Origin: an uncultured Kiloniellales bacterium
GTDB lineage: Bacteria > Pseudomonadota > Alphaproteobacteria > Kiloniellales > JAKSDN01
DNA: 19,635 nt
Direction: 5' to 3'
Assembly (NCBI GenBank): GCA_947259625.1
Contig: CAMYMY010000018.1
Coordinates: 1-19,635, forward strand
Shown one piece after another: positions 15,814 to 19,635 of the stretch (within the stretch, counting starts at the first letter, position 1; each line of letters begins with the position of its first letter). Made by a program: the position numbers and the translations under genes. Below the pieces are notes generated by a model. The model was not told where the DNA came from and did not search any database. It was given only the letters and a program-made list of their open reading frames with translations.

Positions 15814-16142
15814 GTGTCCACCCGGATTCTCGTCAGCGAATCAACGGGCTCGGCCCGATTCTTGGACCCTTGATTCTCCATTCCGACCGGTCGAATAACG
15901 CTTGTCCGGTCGTCGTTTTGCACTCTTCGATTGCGTTCGGATTTTGCCCGACGGCGCCGATCGGAGCGGAATTATCCTTTTCTTTCAATCGTTCGTACAC
16001 GAACAACCCGAGCGATCGCCAAACCGGCCCGCGGACTAATACGCTCACTCGTTAAGGTCTGTTAAGGAATTGCGCCTATCCTGTTCACTGCGGGTGCCTG
16101 CGTCGGGCGATCCGAAGCAGAGGTGCTACTTGAGGGACTATC
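15814..16142. other. 329-base regulatory-looking gap before the outer-membrane gene
   Basis: No ORF with a ribosome-binding site is seen. The stretch is less GC-rich than its neighbours and holds several ordered elements. There are four GANTC sites at 15825, 15838, 15857 and 15872, a 10-bp palindrome CGACCGGTCG (15884-15893), an inverted repeat GTTCGT-AC-ACGAAC (15991-16004) and a direct repeat of GTTAAGG (16051 and 16061). It probably contains the promoter of the gene at 16143. Confidence 0.6.
16051..16082 (+). promoter_or_regulatory. direct-repeat activator site with -10 box
   Basis: GTTAAGG is repeated with a 10-base period (16051-16057, 16061-16067), one helical turn, and a TATCCT -10-like box follows at 16077-16082. 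The -35 position has no consensus, so the repeats would lie where an OmpR/PhoB-type response regulator activates. The core TTAA-N6-TTAA is one base short of the canonical CtrA site (TTAA-N7-TTAA). Confidence 0.35.
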
Positions 16143-16805
16143 GTGCGCTCTATCTTAGGCCTCACGTTCTGTACAGCGCTGGCGATTTCCAGTCCGGCCG
16201 CGGCTCAGGACGGCGAAACGACCCGGCCCCGGCTGACCCTCGGCCCGAACGCCGGGACGCTTGGCCTGGGCAGCGAGGCAGGCCTGCGCTTGAGCGATCA
16301 CTTCGGCCTCCGCTTCGGCGCCAGCCATGCCCCTCTGGATGCGGTGCGCGAGCGCGTCGACACCGACATCGACGTCACGCCGACCGCGGCCGGCGCGGTG
16401 CTGGACTACTATCCGTTCCAGGGCGGCTTCCGGCTGAGCGGCGGTTTGCGGTACAACGCCGAGGGGCCGGACTCCGTAGTGCCGGCCGGCGGCCTCACGA
16501 TTGGCGGCCTGCCCTTCACGCCCAGCCAAACCGGAATGCTGGGGAGCGGGTCCAATTTCGTGGGCTACGCGCCTTACGGCGGCGTCGGCTTGCAGAGCAG
16601 CTTCTGGGAAGGACGCCTCGAACTGGCCTTCGATCTCGGCGTGTACTACCAAGGCAACTCCCGTGCCGACCTGAATGGCGAAGGAACCTCTGGCGAAGCC
16701 AGCGCGGGCACGAGCCCGGCCTCGGGCAGCACCAGCCTCGAGGACGACCCGAATTTCCTGGGTTTCTATCCGATCGTCGGGTTCACGGCCAAATACCGGT
16801 TCTAA
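16143..16805 (+). CDS. small outer-membrane beta-barrel protein
   Basis: This 220-residue protein has a signal peptide (MRSILGLTFCTALAISSPAAA, likely cleavage after residue 21) and then alternating hydrophobic/polar strands rich in Gly, Tyr and Phe (GLRLSDHFGLRFGASH, GAVLDYYPFQGGFRLSGGLRYN, LELAFDLGVYYQGN). It ends in KYRF, a terminal aromatic residue as needed for barrel insertion. It is of the OmpA-barrel/OmpW size class, without a peptidoglycan-binding domain. A Ser/Gly/Ala-rich segment near 175-195 is probably an extracellular loop. The GTG start at 16143 has GAGGG six bases upstream. The stop is five bases from the end of the convergent amidotransferase gene. The specific function is unknown. 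Confidence 0.75.
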   Translation: MRSILGLTFCTALAISSPAAAQDGETTRPRLTLGPNAGTLGLGSEAGLRLSDHFGLRFGASHAPLDAVRERVDTDIDVTPTAAGAVLDYYPFQGGFRLSGGLRYNAEGPDSVVPAGGLTIGGLPFTPSQTGMLGSGSNFVGYAPYGGVGLQSSFWEGRLELAFDLGVYYQGNSRADLNGEGTSGEASAGTSPASGSTSLEDDPNFLGFYPIVGFTAKYRF

Positions 16806-16810
16806 CCGCC

Positions 16811-17509
16811 CTAGCTCGCGCCGTCCAGCCAGCGCTCGAGGAAACCTTCCAGCCACGCGGCCATGGCGGCGTCGTAAGTCCCGGAATCGGCCAGTTGGCG
16901 GTCGCGCGGATGGGCGCCGGGGTTGGCCAGCATTTGGCCGGCCTCGTTCATCCAGCGGGTCATGACCGCGGACGAGACCTCGGGATGGAACTGCAGGCCG
17001 AAGGCCCGCGGACCATAGCGGAAGGCCTGGTTCGGGAAGGTCTCGCCGGTCGCCAGCAGCTCGGCCCCCGCGGGCAGTTCGAAGCCTTCCTTGTGCCACT
17101 GATAGACGTGTAGTGGTCGATCCAGGAAACCGTCGGCCGCGGCCGTGGGCACGATCTGCACGAAGCCGATTTCGGACACCCCTTCGGGATGCGGCGCGAC
17201 CTGGGCACCCAGCGCACGCGCCAGGATCTGGCTGCCCAGGCAGATACCGAGAAACGGCCTGCCGGTTTCCACCCAGCGGGCCACCCAGTCGATCTCCGCC
17301 CGCAGATAGGATCGGTCCTCGTCCTTGCTCAGGTCCTCGGCGCCGCCGTAGACCAACGCGGCCAAATGGTGGTCCGCCGGGTCCGGCAGCGTGTCGCCCT
17401 TGCCCGGAGACACCCATTCGACCCGATAGCCGCGTTCGGTCAGGATCCGCGAGGCGCGGTCGTCGCGGCAGCCGACCGGATGGTCGATCAGAATGATCGT
17501 TCCGCTCAT
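16811..17509 (-). CDS. class I glutamine amidotransferase-like protein
   Basis: This 232-residue stand-alone GATase1 domain has the nucleophile elbow GICLGSQ (Cys90) and the His-Glu pair in GLQFHPEV (His175, Glu177), so the glutaminase triad is intact. It resembles GMP-synthase-amidotransferase-like proteins, which release ammonia from glutamine (or cleave gamma-glutamyl amides such as gamma-glutamyl-GABA or gamma-glutamylmethylamide). No acceptor-domain partner is adjacent. Its start ATG overlaps the stop of the ferredoxin-like gene in ATGA (17506-17509), so translation is probably coupled. A role in amine metabolism with the upstream methyltransferase is inference. Confidence 0.83.
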   Translation of the reverse strand: MSGTIILIDHPVGCRDDRASRILTERGYRVEWVSPGKGDTLPDPADHHLAALVYGGAEDLSKDEDRSYLRAEIDWVARWVETGRPFLGICLGSQILARALGAQVAPHPEGVSEIGFVQIVPTAAADGFLDRPLHVYQWHKEGFELPAGAELLATGETFPNQAFRYGPRAFGLQFHPEVSSAVMTRWMNEAGQMLANPGAHPRDRQLADSGTYDAAMAAWLEGFLERWLDGAS

Positions 17510-18201
17510 GCCGGCGCCTCCGCCCGACGCGCCGCGAGGAAGGCCACCATGTGAAAGCGCGCCTGGGCCGGATGGTACTGTCGCTCCGGACCGACCGGAC
17601 AGGCGCGCCGGGCCCGGCAGCCGAGCTCCAGGCAGTCGGCGCCGGCCGGTGCTGCGACGTGCCTGGCGCAGGCCGTAACGTCATATCCCTCGGTCGTGAA
17701 GGCGCCCACCGGGCAGCCCGTGAGGCAGGGCGTCGCGGCGCAGGTATCGCAGGGCCGCGGCCGCCGGCCCGGCGCCGGCAGCGCGATCTCACCGGCGAAG
17801 GCGAGCGCGCCCCGGTAGGCGTGCCACAGGCCGTGGTCGGGATGGATCAGCATGCCGAGCGGTGACTCGGCGACCGGCTCGGCGCGCTTGGCCCAGGCGA
17901 CGAAGGGGCGGTATGGCGGTCGGCCGAAGGGGAACAGCGGCCGGGCGTCCAAGGCCTCGGCCAAGGCGCCGATCACGCGCTCGCTCCAACGGTTGAGCGG
18001 ATCCGGCGCGCCGTCGCCGTATTCCGGCGCGGCGGCAAAGGCCGACCACAGGCCGGGACCGACGTTGCCGAGCACCACCAGGGTGCGCGCCGGCCGACCA
18101 TCCGGGAGGCCGGGCACCGCATCCGCCGCTGTCGGGTGGAAGGCCCCGCGCAGCGTCAGGCCCTCGGCCGCCGCAGCTTGTTCGATGGTTGCGATATCCA
18201 T
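17506..18201 (-). CDS. cysteine-rich ferredoxin-like iron-sulfur protein
   Basis: This 231-residue protein has an N-terminal domain without metal motifs (including 'HPTAADAVPGLPDGRPARTLVVLGNVGPGLW' split by hydrophobic strands) and a C-terminal cysteine-rich part. The first cluster is C151-x2-C154-x4-C159-x3-C163-P, a 4Fe-4S ferredoxin motif with a longer middle spacer. The second group, C178, C190, C195 and C201-P (GCRARRACPVG), could hold another cluster. The layout recalls the QueG-type ferredoxin tail, but QueG's cobalamin-binding domain is absent. It would be a cytosolic electron carrier or redox enzyme part. The ATG at 18201 has a poor ribosome-binding site and follows the stop of a 26-codon ORF by 12 bases, suggesting coupling. 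I recognise it as a conserved-looking family without known function. Confidence 0.75.
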   Translation of the reverse strand: MDIATIEQAAAAEGLTLRGAFHPTAADAVPGLPDGRPARTLVVLGNVGPGLWSAFAAAPEYGDGAPDPLNRWSERVIGALAEALDARPLFPFGRPPYRPFVAWAKRAEPVAESPLGMLIHPDHGLWHAYRGALAFAGEIALPAPGRRPRPCDTCAATPCLTGCPVGAFTTEGYDVTACARHVAAPAGADCLELGCRARRACPVGPERQYHPAQARFHMVAFLAARRAEAPA

Positions 18202-18213
18202 GAACCAAGGCGA

Positions 18214-18294
18214 TTAGCGCAGCGACGGCGGCGCGTCCAGTGCCGAGTTCACGTCCTCGGACCTTTGGGCGACGAACGGAACGCTCCCGGCCAT
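18214..18294 (-). CDS. 26-codon ORF between mttB-like and ferredoxin-like genes
   Basis: The ATG at 18294 has a very strong GAGGGG five bases upstream and reads 26 codons to TAA. It starts 24 bases after the mttB-like stop and ends 12 bases before the ferredoxin-like start, spacing normal for an operon. The peptide (MAGSVPFVAQRSEDVNSALD, then APPSLR) is soluble, with no membrane span and no motif I know. It may be a real small protein, or a leader whose translation opens the weak ferredoxin-like start. Confidence 0.35.
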   Translation of the reverse strand: MAGSVPFVAQRSEDVNSALDAPPSLR

Positions 18295-18306
18295 GGCTTC
18301 CCCTCT

Positions 18307-18319
18307 ATACCTTTGGTAT
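18307..18319. other. small dyad at the mttB-like stop codon
   Basis: ATACC-TTT-GGTAT is a 5-bp inverted repeat that shares its last base with the TAA stop of the mttB-like gene (18319-18321). It is too small and lacks a T-run to act as a terminator. It sits directly before the strong ribosome-binding site of the 26-codon ORF. Confidence 0.4.
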
Positions 18320-19635
18320 TAGGCGGCCGGGCACATCTGGCTCGCCGGCAACAGGATCTTGAACCGCCTGCGCAGCTCGGCGTCCAGCTCTGGCGCGATT
18401 ACCTGGGGCCAATGCTCGGCCAGCACCCGGCGGGCGTGGTCGCGCGCCGCCTCCCGAATATCCTGGCCGCCCTTGGCCTCCCAGTCGTCCCGCGAGTCCC
18501 GGTTCATCAGGCGTGGGTAGAGGTATTCGCTGTTCATCAACTCGAGGGTTTGGGCGTGACCTAGGAAGTGGCCGGGGCCTCTGCAAACCTCGTCGATCAC
18601 GTCGAGCGACAAGCTCTCGTCGCTCACCTCGATGCCGCGCAGCATGCGCATGACCATGCCGTTGATGTCGTTGTCGATAACGTACTGCTCGTAGGCCACC
18701 GTCAGCAGCGATTCGAGAAAGCCCGCCGAGTGGTGGATGTAGTTGGCACCGGCCAGCGCCGCGGCCAGGCCCGTCAGGCCCTTTTCCGCGCCGGCCTGGG
18801 CATCGGGCAGCTTGGAATCGGAGATGCCCGACGAATTGTAGAGCGGCAGGCCGAGGTGTTGGGCGATCTGGGCGCAGGCCGCGTTCAATAGCGCGAACTC
18901 GGCCGAACCGCCGGTAAACGCCCCGGTGCGCAGGTCGGCCTGGGCCGGCACGCAACCCATGATCAGCGGGTGGCCGGGACTCAGGAGGTTCACGTAGATG
19001 ATCCCGGACAGCTGTTCGGCGGTGATCTGCACCAGCGTGCCGGCCAGGGCCGCCGGCGAGGTGGCGCCGGCCTGGGGCGCCGAGGACAGCACGACGGGAA
19101 GGCGATGCGCGACCAATTCGTCCAGGATCGCGACCGTTTCCACGGCGTAGCGCAGCGGGCTGACCGTCCAGCAGGCGGAGAAGGAGACCAGCGCCCGCCG
19201 TTCGAGCGCCGCCACTCCGCCAGCCAGCAGCTCGGCCATCGCCCGCAGTTCGGCCACGTTCTCGGGCAGATAGGCGTTTGCCATGACGTGTTTGGTGGTC
19301 GACGCCAGGCAGGCATAGAACTGGTTGACGTCGATGTCCTCGGTGGCCAGATCGCGCGCGACCACCGGGCGCATGTAGAAATGGACGTGTTCGAGCGTGT
19401 CGCAGAGCCGACCGATGTGATAATTGTCGGCCAGCACCGACTCGCGCACGACGCCGTCCAGGCCGAGCACTTTCACCGCCTGCCCGCCGGTGCCCATGTA
19501 GACCTTGGCGCCGGCCAACTCCAGGTCCTGTCCCGGGTCGCGGGCGGCCAGACGCACCTTCCGGGCCGCCCGTTCGAGCCCCTGCTCGACCAGCTGGTGG
19601 CCGATGTGGACCCGGTTGGCGACCTCGTCGACGCG
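18319..19635 (-). CDS. trimethylamine methyltransferase (MttB) family protein, 5' end cut
   Basis: 438 codons of an MttB-superfamily methyltransferase are present. The frame is open to the right edge, so the N-terminus (roughly 50-80 residues by family length) is missing. Family marks include KVYMGTGGQAVKVLGLDG near the visible start, LEHVHFYMRPVVARDL, the SDSKLPDAQAGAEKGLTGLAAALAGANYIHHSAG block, and FLGHAQTLELMNSEYLYPRL. MttB enzymes move a methyl group from trimethylamine or a quaternary amine to a corrinoid protein. The visible frame has no in-frame TAG, so it belongs to the non-pyrrolysine branch, whose known members act on glycine betaine and similar compounds. The visible frame could begin at GTG 19557, but that would cut the family N-terminus. 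No corrinoid protein gene is in view; it may lie beyond the edge. Confidence 0.88.
   Translation of the reverse strand, partial: RVDEVANRVHIGHQLVEQGLERAARKVRLAARDPGQDLELAGAKVYMGTGGQAVKVLGLDGVVRESVLADNYHIGRLCDTLEHVHFYMRPVVARDLATEDIDVNQFYACLASTTKHVMANAYLPENVAELRAMAELLAGGVAALERRALVSFSACWTVSPLRYAVETVAILDELVAHRLPVVLSSAPQAGATSPAALAGTLVQITAEQLSGIIYVNLLSPGHPLIMGCVPAQADLRTGAFTGGSAEFALLNAACAQIAQHLGLPLYNSSGISDSKLPDAQAGAEKGLTGLAAALAGANYIHHSAGFLESLLTVAYEQYVIDNDINGMVMRMLRGIEVSDESLSLDVIDEVCRGPGHFLGHAQTLELMNSEYLYPRLMNRDSRDDWEAKGGQDIREAARDHARRVLAEHWPQVIAPELDAELRRRFKILLPASQMCPAA

Noticed and set aside
14325..16055. 576-codon plus-strand frame overlapping the DAO-family gene
   Set aside because: Arg/Gly-rich out-of-frame shadow; the DAO frame carries the FAD motifs and a good ribosome-binding site.
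18319..19635. Pyrrolysine-containing MttB
   Set aside because: No in-frame TAG in the 438 visible codons; the gene fits the non-pyrrolysine branch.

Overview
The window is GC-rich DNA, apart from one AT-rich island, and looks like the chromosome of an alphaproteobacterium, probably Rhodospirillales-like. The evidence is a PopZ-family (DUF2497) gene inside a pcm - tolC-like - popZ - valS block, a non-pyrrolysine MttB paralogue, a cluster of GANTC (CcrM-type) sites and a short REP-like dyad. The genus assignment is inference. There is no transposase, integrase, phage gene or CRISPR array.

Layout. 1-83: REP-like dyad. 84-2745 (minus): an EamA/DMT transporter and dihydroxy-acid dehydratase ilvD. 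2892-5690 (plus): a dimethylargininase/arginine-deiminase-type hydrolase, an alpha/beta hydrolase carrying the full fluoroacetate-dehalogenase residue set, and a secreted metallophosphatase. 5687-11279 (minus): valS, popZ-like, tolC-like and pcm, a mix of housekeeping and cell-envelope or polarity genes. 11437-12599 (plus): tRNA-Cys with a clear promoter, then an RNase Z-like metallo-beta-lactamase-fold hydrolase. 12600-12938: an AT-rich island leading into a strong ribosome-binding site, a 31-codon hydrophobic ORF, a 16-bp tandem duplication over its stop codon and a rho-independent terminator. 13078-13839 (minus): a lipoprotein with an SH3-like domain. 14073-14279: promoter, tRNA-Asn and terminator as a compact unit. 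14470-16805 (plus): a DAO-family FAD oxidoreductase, a 329-bp regulatory-looking gap and a small outer-membrane barrel protein. 16811-19635 (minus): a probable operon, read from the right edge as mttB-family methyltransferase (cut by the edge), a 26-codon ORF, a cysteine-rich ferredoxin-like protein and a class I glutamine amidotransferase.

How the genes relate. Most of the window is ordinary metabolism. The right-hand MttB-type methyltransferase, ferredoxin-like protein and amidotransferase, with the nearby DAO-type oxidase, could form a methylated-amine or quaternary-amine module; this is inference from proximity. The best candidate for something undescribed is the isolated small transcription unit at 12600-12938. 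It encodes a one-span 31-residue peptide, and a promoter-like sequence facing back over it on the other strand is formed by the tandem duplication. That layout resembles a type I toxin-antitoxin locus, but nothing in the sequence proves the function.
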